Assembly: GCA_024234815.1 (NCBI GenBank)
Contig: JACKNO010000004.1
Coordinates: 372,001 to 436,000 of the forward strand
Length of the DNA stretch: 64,000 nucleotides
Source: Pseudomonadales bacterium
Lineage (GTDB): Bacteria > Pseudomonadota > Gammaproteobacteria > Pseudomonadales > Halieaceae
Direction: 5' to 3'
The translations under genes and the position numbers were made by a program. The notes under the pieces are model-generated. The model was given only the letters and a program-made list of their open reading frames with translations. It had not been told where the DNA came from and did no database searches. Positions 35,701 to 43,996 of the stretch are shown here, one piece after another. Within the stretch, counting starts at the first letter, position 1. Every line of letters starts with the position of its first letter.

Positions 35701-35779
35701 TGTTATTGTTGTTGTTGTCGCAGGCGGCCAGCAAAAGGCAGGCAAGCAGGGGGGTGTGGAGCCCATGAATTGTTTTCAT
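32720..35779 (-). CDS. Large PHP-domain (CehA/McbA-type) metallohydrolase lipoprotein
   Basis: 1019 residues from ATG 35779 with GGAG upstream. The lipobox is LLLAAC, and the mature N-terminus is Cys followed by DNNNNNNKDEVDPPTPP, a low-complexity tether. The first 350 residues form a beta-rich domain I do not recognise. A carboxypeptidase-like fold follows (GELAGTVSSGGEPVADASI, PGDYEVQANADGYL). The PHP metallohydrolase core starts at about residue 580: YADFHVHSIDSID, FTPSDHG, QINHIYGHFG and GVADSDTH. The C-terminus is another beta domain. PHP enzymes of this group hydrolyse phosphate or carbamate esters. It is probably surface or periplasmic; the substrate is unknown. Confidence 0.82.
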   Translation of the reverse strand: MKTIHGLHTPLLACLLLAACDNNNNNNKDEVDPPTPPAATAVAREATAASDLLAGPLARSSSGDFVLENELFRVIIQKPGRNWFGIGTYGGNIIDVSRRQSDGSFLPDHLEEFVTGINIENTPNFTEVEITNPGADGEEAQICARGPDDLLDNQNPSSQIRSRGFPFPASADDRDLPLEIQTCYSLAANQPYLTIDTRLTNTSSEDVSLWWVEYLSGSGEVQAFQPEAGFGEPLFTAGCPASAVVACDGGECDQCNYLAYAGHDGAAGVSYGLIHEVPDSASFSTDGVNVLILGSSLIKIVAGSPPNFTVPANGEFSLRRYFAVGDGSASSIADIRNQIDGIHTGELAGTVSSGGEPVADASIAVFQTVDPNSTPPILFVAGNTTTDNSGNYKMSLPPGDYEVQANADGYLFANDKPAAISIARDTSVQQDFALPEPGYLQVSVMAAQLDGSAGPAPAKLQVLGFDPSPPLGNSVLGNPAGVFGDDADRLPYGVTLVSFIDRGGMSGKLTLEPGEYQVVVSRGPRYSAYRKSITVSSGQTTQVAAELAQVIATDGYIYADFHVHSIDSIDAEVTRAERVATYLAEGMDFFTPSDHGMRTDFTDTLVDMDVTDLIGTAPSAEITTPDYGHFNSWPVTIDSSRIGGGTVDWGREAAPGMDFPEYASYGLSPAEIYTQSLADPKANLVQINHIYGHFGSVGLGIDTGMTPPQSSVDPALRRLDPGLANAFDDGFQALEVWIGTEGRNGIFGQFLGANAGDWFNLINQGIVRTGVADSDTHQRLTTYLATRNQIASTVTDPGQLSGHAEALAATVVSGKVVGTNAPFVTIQASGRYQGQPGEANLSVSGTTGLAIDSGSDVTVTLRIASASWAQVDSVDFYINNQPELTTAPGQAARYGVCPDRTVSAGDPGWSATEVVVNPDIPGASRTEIEVTLTLPGISADTWLVAIAHGTDGVSPPLFPIVPEDIDRVSNTTLEDLTDDNIGEGGVPAYAFTNPLFIDVGGDGWTPPGVANASCSAPLL

Positions 35780-35825
35780 CGTTATTGTCTCCGGGGCGGG
35801 GTGCAGTTTATTTGTAGCCACTTTT

Positions 35826-35966
35826 GCTGCCGAACTCAAGCGCTATCCTGTCCCGGTCATGCCGGGTGACGGTTGCAATGGGTGTGACGTCCAGCCTCTC
35901 CCGCGGCTGTGACGAGGTGCCCAGGGCGGTTCGGCAGCGCCGCCCTACCCGCCTTGATAGCGCTTG
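35826..35966. repeat. Interlocked pair of inverted repeats
   Basis: Two perfect inverted repeats interleave in the 303-bp gap between two lipoprotein genes. GCTGCCGAAC (35826-35835) pairs with GTTCGGCAGC (35929-35938). CAAGCGCTATC (35837-35847) pairs with GATAGCGCTTG (35956-35966). The order is A, B, A', B', so both cannot form as simple nested stems. A smaller CCGG-rich hairpin lies inside (35853-35867). The rest of the gap holds only the two promoters; GTATCGAT occurs twice (36010 and 36070). Confidence 0.55.
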
Positions 35967-36082
35967 CGGAGGATGGGTCACGCGGATTCAAACTGTGCTA
36001 ATCTTGCCTCGTATCGATTGGCTTTTCGGGATAATCTGACCCCAGTCCACTTGAAACCAACTCAACAGGTATCGATAAAACC

Positions 36083-37303
36083 ATGATAACGATTAATGTA
36101 AACCAGGGCGCCAGGGCATTGCTGCCGATGCTGGCGGTCCTCCTGATATCCGCCTGCTCCGATGGCAGCGGCGGCAAGGTGTATTTCAAGACCGATTCAC
36201 TCAAGGTCACCGCCTACAATCTTGGCCTGGCATTGAATTTTGTGCCGTATACCAACGAGCGGCTGGTGGCGAACGAAATACTGCTGGAGGATTACGACAG
36301 CGATGTTATCTGCCTCCAGGAGGTATGGCTCGATGAGCAGGTTGAGGCTATCAGGGATGCGTTGATTGGCACTTATCCTGAAATATATACGGTTCCGCCC
36401 AAGCAGATTTTTTCGGAATCCGCTGCCTGTACCGATGAGGAGATCACGCCCTTTGCAGCCTGCGTCACTGAACAGTGCCCGGGCTTCACCGGCTCGGACC
36501 TGGTTGCCTGTGCCCCGGTCGCATGCGGAACCGAGCTTTTTGCATTGCCGCCTGTCTGCCTCGACGCGGTAATCGGGTCTGTGGGAATTCCCGATGTCAC
36601 AGTTGAAGCCGTGGTCGAGGCGGTCACCCAACCCGCCGGGAAATTTGCTTTCGATGGGTCGCTGGGCCTGGTGCTGGCTTCAAAATACCCGCTGGAGGCG
36701 CGTGAGTTCCAGGACTTCATCGATGACTCCACCAGCAATCGTCGCGGCGCGCTTTATGCGGAAATCAATGTGAACAAGCAGCGGCAGGTTGTGGGCTGTA
36801 CGCACCCGACAGCCAACCTTTCACCCCTGGAATATCCCTCCAGTGGCAAACACGGATCATGGGAGGGCGAGAACCGTTACATGATGCAGCAGATGATCGC
36901 TTTCGTGAACACCAAGGCCGGTGACGCCCCCATCTACTTCGCGGGAGATTTCAACTGCAGCTTCGCCAATGCCAGTACGGACGTCGATGCCGACTTTGCC
37001 GAGAACTGCCAGCTCTGGCTGGACAATGGCTTCAAGGACCCCGCGGGTGCCCAGTTGCCCTGCACGTTCTGTTACGAGGACAACCTGCTCCTCAAGCCCG
37101 ATGGGCAGACAGGCGGGTTAATGCTGGATCATGTGTTTGTCAAGAACTTGGAAGCGAACGCCGGGCTGAACGCAAAGCGTATATTTGACGACCCGATCTC
37201 AATAGAAGCCCTGGTTCCACCCTCCGAGCTCAAGCCCGAGGACTCGCCGATCATGACGCATCCCTCCGATCACTACGGGGTGGAGCTGAAGATCACATTC
37301 TGA
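36083..37303 (+). CDS. Endonuclease/exonuclease/phosphatase (EEP)-family lipoprotein
   Basis: 406 residues from ATG 36083. The signal peptide ends in a lipobox (LLISAC). EEP-fold catalytic motifs are in order: VTAYNLGL, VICLQEVW (metal-binding Glu), FAGDFNCSF (Asp/Asn), MLDHVFV and the C-terminal SDHYGV (Asp-His pair). Relatives include neutral sphingomyelinases and other phosphodiesterases. A cysteine-rich insertion between about residues 110 and 170 (AACTDEEITPFAACV, TEQCPG, ACAPVACG, LPPVC) and further pairs later suggest several disulfides. The substrate is unknown; a phospholipid or nucleotide diester is plausible. Confidence 0.83.
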   Translation: MITINVNQGARALLPMLAVLLISACSDGSGGKVYFKTDSLKVTAYNLGLALNFVPYTNERLVANEILLEDYDSDVICLQEVWLDEQVEAIRDALIGTYPEIYTVPPKQIFSESAACTDEEITPFAACVTEQCPGFTGSDLVACAPVACGTELFALPPVCLDAVIGSVGIPDVTVEAVVEAVTQPAGKFAFDGSLGLVLASKYPLEAREFQDFIDDSTSNRRGALYAEINVNKQRQVVGCTHPTANLSPLEYPSSGKHGSWEGENRYMMQQMIAFVNTKAGDAPIYFAGDFNCSFANASTDVDADFAENCQLWLDNGFKDPAGAQLPCTFCYEDNLLLKPDGQTGGLMLDHVFVKNLEANAGLNAKRIFDDPISIEALVPPSELKPEDSPIMTHPSDHYGVELKITF

Positions 37304-37515
37304 CACGCCGCCCGCCGGGATCACCGATCAAAGCGGGCACAGCGTTGGAATAGTCTGTTGTACCAGCGACGGCCAATGGGCATATGCCCGGTGGGCATCG
37401 TCCTTGCGCTGGTGCACAATTTCCCGCTGAATTATCGATGCGGTCGCCACCGGGGAATCCTGGTGCTGGCCGCTGTGCTATTGGCGCACCCCACCGAAAA
37501 ACCTGAGGCGACTTG

Positions 37516-39198
37516 ATGACCGATATCAGGCAGGCGTTCGATACTGTAGCCCGGCAACTCACCGCGCAGGGAGCCCCCTGGGAACTGGCGCGGGACCGCG
37601 ACGGCATGCGGTTCTACAAGCAGGCGCCGGCCCACCTCGTGGAGGCTTTCGCGGTGGCGCGTCAGCATGGCGACAGGGAATTCCTGGTTTACGAGGGGGA
37701 ACGCCGAAGTTTCAACCGCCTGTTGGACGAGGCCGATGAAATAGCCGCAGGCCTGCAAGCCCGGGGGATCAATCGGGGCGACCGGGTGGGACTGGCCATG
37801 CGCAACTACCCGGAATGGATGGCGGTGTTTATCGCGGTAGTCAGCGTCGGCGCCGTGATCGTCCCGGTGAACAGCTGGGGCCAGCCCGCCGACATCAGTC
37901 ACGCGCTGGGGGATGCCGGTGTGAAGCTGGCCTTTCTCGATCAGGCTCGTTACGCAGGCATTGCGGATTGGCTACAGGACAATGGCGTGCCCGCACTGAT
38001 TGCGCGCCCCACGGATGCCGATCACGCCAGCTCGATGGCGAACTTCCTGGCGCCTGTGCGCGGTAAGGCGCCTGCGCTCCCTGAGATAAGCGGCGACGAC
38101 CTCGCCCTCATCATGTACACCTCTGGCACCAGCGGCAAGCCCAAGGGGGCGGCCTCCACGCATCGCGCTGTTTGCCAGGCTCTCTACAATTTCGAGTTTG
38201 CCGCCGCCGCCGCGGCGATGTGCAATATGGATACCATAGGCGCCATGCTGGAGCGCGGCTATGAGCCAACCTCACTGTTGGCTGTGCCCCTGTTCCATGT
38301 GAGCGGCTGTCATGCCCAGTTTCTTGCCAGTCTGCGCGGGGGGCGGCGCATTGTGATGATGTATAAGTGGGATGTGGAAAAGGCCCTCGAATACATTGAA
38401 CAGGAGCGCATCACCACGATTGCCGCGGCGCCTTCCATGATCCTGGACCTGCTCGAGTCGCCCGCTTTTGACAAGGCGGATACCAGCAGCCTGTTTTCCA
38501 TAGGAATCGGCGGCGCGGCGACCCCTCCCAGGGTCAGCGCCCTGATTCAGCAAAAAATGCCCGCCAATTTCAGTGGCACCGGTTGGGGAATGACCGAGAC
38601 CAATGCCCAGGGCGCGTCGCTGACGGGTGCGGCGTTCACGGCGCGACCCGGAAGCGCGGGCCTGCCTCACCCGATAGTCGATATCCGCATCTGTGACGAG
38701 CGGGGCGCGCGACTCGCTACGGGTGAAAGTGGCGAAATCTGGGTGCGCAGTCCCTGCAATATTCGTGAATACTGGCACCGGCCCGAGGCCAATGCCGCCG
38801 AGTTTCGCGATGGCTGGTTGAAAACAGGGGATATCGGATTCCTGGACGGGGACGGATTCCTGTACCTTGCGGACCGGGCCAAGGATATGATCATTCGCGG
38901 CGGCGAGAATATATATCCGGCGGAGATCGAGAGCCAGTTGCTGGAATTGCCGGCTGTTAAGGAGATAGCCGTGTTGGGCCTGCCCCATGAGCGCTGGGGC
39001 GAGGAGGTGGCCGCCGTGGTGCATCTGCATCCCGGACAGGCCCTCGATGAGGTCGAATTACTCGATTTTGCGCGTTCGAAGCTGGCGGCTTATAAAGTGC
39101 CAGGCAGAGTCTTTTTCAGTGAGCGTCCCCTGCCGCGCAATGCCACCAACAAGATACTGAAACGGGACCTGAAGGCAAGTTTGCTCGCGGGGCTGTAA
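37516..39198 (+). CDS. AMP-dependent acyl-CoA synthetase/ligase
   Basis: 560 residues from ATG 37516 (GAGG at 37504-37507). An in-frame TTG directly before it is ignored. Adenylation motifs are IMYTSGTSGKPKGAAS, the GTGWGMTETNAQG box, WLKTGDIGFLDGDGF and DRAKDMIIRGGENIYPAEIE, with the catalytic lysine near the C-terminus in RNATNKILKRDL. Residues 1-50 form an extra N-terminal stretch (RDRDGMRFYKQAPAHLVEAF). It differs from the FadD19-like ligase at 7257 and is likely a medium- or long-chain acid ligase. It converges on the alpha/beta hydrolase gene 7 bp away. Confidence 0.88.
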   Translation: MTDIRQAFDTVARQLTAQGAPWELARDRDGMRFYKQAPAHLVEAFAVARQHGDREFLVYEGERRSFNRLLDEADEIAAGLQARGINRGDRVGLAMRNYPEWMAVFIAVVSVGAVIVPVNSWGQPADISHALGDAGVKLAFLDQARYAGIADWLQDNGVPALIARPTDADHASSMANFLAPVRGKAPALPEISGDDLALIMYTSGTSGKPKGAASTHRAVCQALYNFEFAAAAAAMCNMDTIGAMLERGYEPTSLLAVPLFHVSGCHAQFLASLRGGRRIVMMYKWDVEKALEYIEQERITTIAAAPSMILDLLESPAFDKADTSSLFSIGIGGAATPPRVSALIQQKMPANFSGTGWGMTETNAQGASLTGAAFTARPGSAGLPHPIVDIRICDERGARLATGESGEIWVRSPCNIREYWHRPEANAAEFRDGWLKTGDIGFLDGDGFLYLADRAKDMIIRGGENIYPAEIESQLLELPAVKEIAVLGLPHERWGEEVAAVVHLHPGQALDEVELLDFARSKLAAYKVPGRVFFSERPLPRNATNKILKRDLKASLLAGL

Positions 39199-39204
39199 TT
39201 GCGT

Positions 39205-39993
39205 TCACAGCACCGTGTGCAGTGCATCCAGCAACGCGTTCGGCGCCTCCACCATCAGGGTGTGACCCGCGCCTTCCAGTACTCTGACATCGGGGGAGGG
39301 CAGCGCTGAGCGCAGAGGCCCGGTAGCCCTTACCGGGGTCAGTCGGTCTTCCCGGCCGAGCACCATCAGCACCGGACACTTTATCGCGGACGCGCGCTCC
39401 AGACCGGCCTGGTAGTTGTTGCAGGCACTCATATCCGAGTGCAGTACCCCGGGCCGGCAACGCTCAAGCAGCCGCAGGGTACTGCCCACCATCCACATAC
39501 CCGGGTTGATGTTGCCGCCGTACTGGTGGCGTTTGCTGTAACCCCACTGGGTGAGCATATCGAATGCGGCGTGATCGTTGTCCGCGGCGGCGTCCAGTAT
39601 GGCCTGGGAGACCGGCATCGGTGCGGTCCCCGCCACCAGGGCGATTGCGCGTACCCGGGTGGGGTGGCGCGCGGCGCAATCCAGCGCGACCAGACTGCCC
39701 AGGCTGTGCCCTGCGATGGCGGCCCGGGGAATCTGGAGCACGTCGAGCAGCTGTACCAGCCAATCACTTGATTCCTCGATTGATGTCAGCGCCGCGCCCG
39801 CTGAGCGCCCGTGTCCGGGCAGGTCAACGGCAATCACGTTGCGCCCATGGCGCGCGAAATAGCGGCAGCTTTGGGTCCATACCGTGTGGTCCATACCGGC
39901 GCCGTGTACAAACACCACGCTGTCTTTCTGCGGATCGATCTCCCGGTTGTTGGTATAGCAATAAGTGAGTGCGCCGGTGACGTTGATATTCAT
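39205..39993 (-). CDS. Alpha/beta hydrolase
   Basis: 262 residues. The oxyanion segment FVHGAGMDHTVW, the lid region DLPGHGRS, the nucleophile elbow AGHSLGSL (Ser), the acid in LGREDRLTP and the histidine in EGAGHTLMVEAP form a complete triad. Its ATG overlaps the stop of the upstream MetY-type gene by 4 bases, so the two are co-translated. MetX-type homoserine acyltransferases share this fold, but the sequence looks like a general esterase. Coupling to the sulfhydrylase suggests a linked substrate, for example an O-acyl homoserine, but this is speculative. Confidence 0.87.
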   Translation of the reverse strand: MNINVTGALTYCYTNNREIDPQKDSVVFVHGAGMDHTVWTQSCRYFARHGRNVIAVDLPGHGRSAGAALTSIEESSDWLVQLLDVLQIPRAAIAGHSLGSLVALDCAARHPTRVRAIALVAGTAPMPVSQAILDAAADNDHAAFDMLTQWGYSKRHQYGGNINPGMWMVGSTLRLLERCRPGVLHSDMSACNNYQAGLERASAIKCPVLMVLGREDRLTPVRATGPLRSALPSPDVRVLEGAGHTLMVEAPNALLDALHTVL

Positions 39994-41306
39994 GGTGCCG
40001 CCTCCGCATCGACCACTTTCTGTGCCGCCCGCAGACCCTGCTGAAGATCGGCGATCAGGTCGTCGACATCCTCCAGCCCGATGGAAAGCCGAATACTGCC
40101 GGTGGAAATCCCACCCGCGGCGAGGGCCGCCTCGTCCATGCGATGGTGAGTGGTGCTCGCGGGATGAATGACCAGCGATTTTGCCTCGCCCACGCTGGCG
40201 AGGTGGCCGAACAGGCTCAAGGCATCGACCAGCGCCACCCCGGCACTGCGCCCACCCTTGAGCTCAAAGCTGAAAACAGCGCCGCAACCGCGCGGCAGCA
40301 ACTCCCGGGCCAGGGGCTGGTCCGGGTGGTGCTCCAGTTCGGGATAGGCCACCGCGGCCACCATTTCATGACACTGGAGAAAGGCGACGATCTTGCGCGT
40401 ATTGTCCACGTGGCGTTGCATGCGCAATCCCAGTGTTTCAATACCCTGCAGGATATGGAACGCGGTGGTCGGGCTCATGCAGGCGCCGAAGTCCCGCATG
40501 CCCTCTGTTCGCGCCCGGGAGATAAAGGCCGCCGGGCCGTATTCCTCGCTGAAAACCAGGTTGTGAAATCCGCGGTAGGGTTCTGTGAGCGTGGGGAATT
40601 TCCCCGAGGCGTCCCAGTCGAATTTGCCGCCATCCACCAGCAGACCCCCGATGACGATACCGTGGCCGCTGAGAAACTTTGTCGCGGAGTGCAGCACGAG
40701 ATCCGCTCCCAGTTTCAGTGGCTGCATCAGGTAGGGCGTGGTGAAAGTGGAATCCACCAGCAGCGGCAGTCCCGCCTCGTGTGCAATCGCGGCCACGCGG
40801 GGAATATCCAGAACATCCAGGCGCGGATTGCCCAGGGTTTCGGCATACAGCAGCCTTGTGTTGTCCCTGATCGCGGCGCGAAAGGCCTGTGGGTCGCGGG
40901 TATCCACGAACGTGGTTTCAATTCCGAAGCGGGGCAGGGTGTAGGCCAGCAGGTTGTGACTGCCGCCGTACAGCGCGCTGGCCGCGACAATGTGGGAGCC
41001 CGCACCCATGAGGGTGGTGATGGCCAGGTGCAGGGCGGCCTGGCCGCTGGCGGTGGCGATAGCGCCGACGCCACCTTCGAGGGCGGCAATGCGCTCTTCG
41101 AGTACGGCGTTGGTTGGATTGCTCAGGCGTGAATATACATGCCCGGGGCGCTCCAGGTTGAACAGTGATGCGGCCTGGTCCGAATCGGCAAGGCGAAACG
41201 AGGCGGTCTGGTAGATGGGGGTCGCATGGGCGCCGGTAGCGGGGTCAGCCTGGGCTCCGGCATGCAGCGCGAGGGTGTCGAGGCCGGGATATTTTGGGCC
41301 TGCCAT
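39990..41306 (-). CDS. O-acetylhomoserine sulfhydrylase-type PLP enzyme (Cys/Met metabolism), copy 1
   Basis: 438 residues. Fold-type I gamma-family features are present: LALHAGAQADPATGAHATPIYQT in its N-terminal part, YSRLSNPTNAVLEERIAALEGG, LVDSTFTTPYL and the PLP lysine in LHSATKFLSGHG. The C-terminal SLVIHPASTTHHRM is typical of MetY. The enzyme adds sulfide or methanethiol to O-acetylhomoserine. It is about half identical by eye to the second copy at 43997 and lies upstream of the alpha/beta hydrolase in a two-gene unit that diverges from aceA. Confidence 0.88.
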   Translation of the reverse strand: MAGPKYPGLDTLALHAGAQADPATGAHATPIYQTASFRLADSDQAASLFNLERPGHVYSRLSNPTNAVLEERIAALEGGVGAIATASGQAALHLAITTLMGAGSHIVAASALYGGSHNLLAYTLPRFGIETTFVDTRDPQAFRAAIRDNTRLLYAETLGNPRLDVLDIPRVAAIAHEAGLPLLVDSTFTTPYLMQPLKLGADLVLHSATKFLSGHGIVIGGLLVDGGKFDWDASGKFPTLTEPYRGFHNLVFSEEYGPAAFISRARTEGMRDFGACMSPTTAFHILQGIETLGLRMQRHVDNTRKIVAFLQCHEMVAAVAYPELEHHPDQPLARELLPRGCGAVFSFELKGGRSAGVALVDALSLFGHLASVGEAKSLVIHPASTTHHRMDEAALAAGGISTGSIRLSIGLEDVDDLIADLQQGLRAAQKVVDAEAAP

Positions 41307-41583
41307 AGTGGTCTCCTGTCTAGTTCCCGAGAGTGCTTTGTTCGCGCCTGCGTCCAGGGCAACGCGCCGGTTCGCCCTTGCAGCGCCATTTGGGGCGCAG
41401 TCCGGTCAAAACCTGGGCACTTTGTTGAATTCATCATATGAATAGTAAAAATACTTACCATTTATTTCAGTTATGTAGCTCTGGTCACTACTATACGCCC
41501 CAGTTGACCGATTGGCGCCATTGTCTGGTGGCCGGCGCCGGTCGTCTTATCGATCTCACCAATGAACGCTATGAGGTTTCACC

Positions 41584-43179
41584 ATGTCACAATTCCAGCA
41601 AGATCTTGACGCTATCGCCAGTTTGCGCGCCCGCCAGGGCGGTACCTGGGACGATATCAATCCGGAATACGCCGCCCGCATGAAGGCGCAGAACCGATTC
41701 AGGACGGGTCTTGATATTGCTCGCTACACAGCGGCTATTATGCGCAAGGACATGGCGGAATACGATGCCGACAGCAGCAAATACACCCAGTCACTGGGGT
41801 GCTGGCACGGTTTTATCGGCCAGCAGAAACTTATTTCCATCAAAAAGCATTTTGATAGCACCGACAAGCGCTACCTCTACCTGTCAGGCTGGATGATAGC
41901 GGCGCTGCGCTCTGAGTTCGGCCCGCTGCCCGACCAGTCAATGCACGAAAAAACCTCGGTGCCCGCCCTGATCGAAGAGCTCTACACTTTCCTGCGCCAG
42001 GCCGATGCCCGCGAATTGGGCGGCCTGTTCCGCGAACTGGACGCCGCGCGCACCGCCGGTGACCAGGTGGCCGCCAAGGCCGTCCAGAACAAGATCGACA
42101 CCTTCCAGACGCACGTGGTACCCATCATCGCCGACATCGACGCGGGCTTTGGTAACGCCGAAGCGACCTACCTGCTCGCCAAGAAGATGATCGAAGCCGG
42201 CGCCTGCGCTATCCAGCTTGAAAACCAGGTATCCGACGAGAAGCAGTGCGGTCACCAGGACGGCAAGGTAACGGTTCCCCACGAGGACTTCCTGGCCAAG
42301 ATCCGCGCAGTGCGTTACGCGTTTCTGGAGCTGGGCGTTGACGAAGGCGTTATCGTAGCCCGTACCGACTCCCTGGGTGCTGGCCTGACCAAGCAGATCG
42401 CCGTGACGCACGCTGTGGGCGACCTGGGCGACCAGTACAACAGCTTCCTCGACCTGGAAGAGTTGGATCACGCCGAAATGTCTCACGGTGATGTGCTGAT
42501 CAATTACCACGGCAAACTGGTTCGCCCCAAGCGCTTGCCCTCCAACCTTTACCAGTTCCGCAAAGGCACAGGTGAAGACCGCTGTGTACTCGACAGCATC
42601 ACCAGTCTGCAAAATGGCGCCGATCTGCTCTGGATCGAAACCGAGAAGCCCCATATTGGCCAGATCGGCGGCATGGTAAAGCGTATCCGCGAAGTGATCC
42701 CGAATGCCAAACTGGTTTACAACAATTCGCCGTCTTTCAACTGGACGCTCAATTTCCGCCAGCAGGTATTCGATGCCTGGAGCAAGGAAGGCAAGGACGT
42801 ATCCGCCTATGATCGCGACAAATTGATGAGCGTTGATTACGACGGCAGCGAGCTGGCCGACGAAGCCGATAACTGGATTCGTACTTTCCAGGCCGACTCC
42901 TCGCGAGAGGCAGGTATTTTCCACCACCTCATTACCTTGCCTACCTACCACACCGCGGCACTGTCTACCGACAACCTGGCCAAGGAGTACTTCGGCGAGC
43001 AGGGAATGCTGGGCTATGTAAAAGGCGTACAGCGCCAGGAAATCCGGCAGGGCATCGCCTGTGTCAAGCACCAGAACATGGCTGGTTCCGACATCGGTGA
43101 CGACCACAAGGAATACTTTGCCGGTGAGGCCGCGCTCAAGGCGGGCGGTACGGACAATACCATGAACCAGTTTGGTTGA
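41584..43179 (+). CDS. aceA: Isocitrate lyase (long Pseudomonas-type)
   Basis: 531 residues. The active-site loop reads ENQVSDEKQCGHQDGK, with Cys as the catalytic base, and metal and substrate sites lie in IIADIDAGFGNAEATYLL and YNNSPSFNWTL. The length and the KQCGHQ form mark the long ICL class of Pseudomonas and Acinetobacter rather than the 430-residue E. coli form. It splits isocitrate to glyoxylate and succinate, letting the cell grow on acetate and fatty acids, in line with the many acyl-CoA genes nearby. A strong terminator follows. No malate synthase is adjacent. Confidence 0.95.
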   Translation: MSQFQQDLDAIASLRARQGGTWDDINPEYAARMKAQNRFRTGLDIARYTAAIMRKDMAEYDADSSKYTQSLGCWHGFIGQQKLISIKKHFDSTDKRYLYLSGWMIAALRSEFGPLPDQSMHEKTSVPALIEELYTFLRQADARELGGLFRELDAARTAGDQVAAKAVQNKIDTFQTHVVPIIADIDAGFGNAEATYLLAKKMIEAGACAIQLENQVSDEKQCGHQDGKVTVPHEDFLAKIRAVRYAFLELGVDEGVIVARTDSLGAGLTKQIAVTHAVGDLGDQYNSFLDLEELDHAEMSHGDVLINYHGKLVRPKRLPSNLYQFRKGTGEDRCVLDSITSLQNGADLLWIETEKPHIGQIGGMVKRIREVIPNAKLVYNNSPSFNWTLNFRQQVFDAWSKEGKDVSAYDRDKLMSVDYDGSELADEADNWIRTFQADSSREAGIFHHLITLPTYHTAALSTDNLAKEYFGEQGMLGYVKGVQRQEIRQGIACVKHQNMAGSDIGDDHKEYFAGEAALKAGGTDNTMNQFG

Positions 43180-43220
43180 GTCGGTGATGGGTCTGCGGTA
43201 GCTCAGGGCTACCTTCTTGA

Positions 43221-43251
43221 AAAAGGGCGGGTTGATACCCGCCTTTTTTTT
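43221..43251 (+). terminator. Rho-independent terminator of aceA
   Basis: GGCGGGT (43226-43232), a TGAT loop and ACCCGCC (43237-43243) are followed by eight T residues (43244-43251) and preceded by a matching A-run. It is the best intrinsic terminator in the window. A smaller hairpin GGTAGC/GCTACC (43197-43213) precedes it. Confidence 0.9.
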
Positions 43252-43453
43252 ACTCTTTGAAATCGCTCGGCAAAGTTAACCATGCCAACGCCAGCGTGGA
43301 GGCCGGCCTCGCCGTGTCTTTATTCAAGAAAAGCCGCTTCCGCCACCATGGGGCGGGCAGGGTCGCTGATCCAGACGTTCCAATTCGGAATTAGTGTGCT
43401 ACATTTCCAGGACTGTACACAATAATAAACGTTTTCAATTTCTGGAATTTACT

Positions 43454-43978
43454 ATGCGTTGGGACGATATTGACAAGCAGGTTTGCTCGGTGGCCCGCGC
43501 GCTGTCCATTGTGGGTGAACGCTGGACCATGCTGATAATACGGGATGCCTTTCTCGGTACCCGCCGCTTTGACCAGTTCCAGTCCAATCTTGGTATCACC
43601 CGTCACCGGCTTTCCGAACGCCTGGGTAAGCTGGTAGAGCAGGGCGTGCTGGTGAAGGTTCCCTATCACCACCGGCCTGTGCGGTATGAATATCGACTCA
43701 CTCGCAAGGGCCTGGGGCTCTACCCGGTGCTGATGAGCCTCGCCCGCTGGGGCGATGAATGGATGGACAAGGGCGAGGGCGCCCCGCTGGAGTACGTACA
43801 CCAGAAATGCGGCCAGCTCATCCGTCCCATGCTCACCTGTAGCGAGTGCGGGGAGCCGCTGCGCCCGGAGGAGGTCAAGCCGCGGCTCGGTCCCGCCCTG
43901 CACAAGTTGGTTGCCGAACTGGGGGAGGAGGGTGGTTCGCACCCGGACATCCCGCCACTGCTCAGGCGTTCAATGTAG
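43454..43978 (+). CDS. HxlR-family winged-helix regulator with C-terminal zinc-binding tail
   Basis: 174 residues from ATG 43454. The HxlR domain is typical (CSVARALSIVGERWTMLIIRDAFLG in its first half, FQSNLGITRHRLSERLGKLVEQGVLVK). After residue 110 a tail with HQKCGQLIRPMLTCSECGEPL carries three cysteines and a histidine that could bind a metal. HxlR proteins often sense electrophiles or thiol stress. It ends 19 bp before the stop of the second MetY-type gene, which is convergent. An upstream in-frame extension to 43394 is AT-rich promoter sequence and not coding. Confidence 0.88.
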   Translation: MRWDDIDKQVCSVARALSIVGERWTMLIIRDAFLGTRRFDQFQSNLGITRHRLSERLGKLVEQGVLVKVPYHHRPVRYEYRLTRKGLGLYPVLMSLARWGDEWMDKGEGAPLEYVHQKCGQLIRPMLTCSECGEPLRPEEVKPRLGPALHKLVAELGEEGGSHPDIPPLLRRSM

Positions 43979-43996
43979 CGAGGCTGCCGCCGGCGA

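Noticed and set aside
41429..41443. Palindrome ATTCAT-CAT-ATGAAT between metY copy 1 and aceA
   Set aside because: A single 6+3+6 site in AT-rich promoter DNA; not enough to name a regulator.
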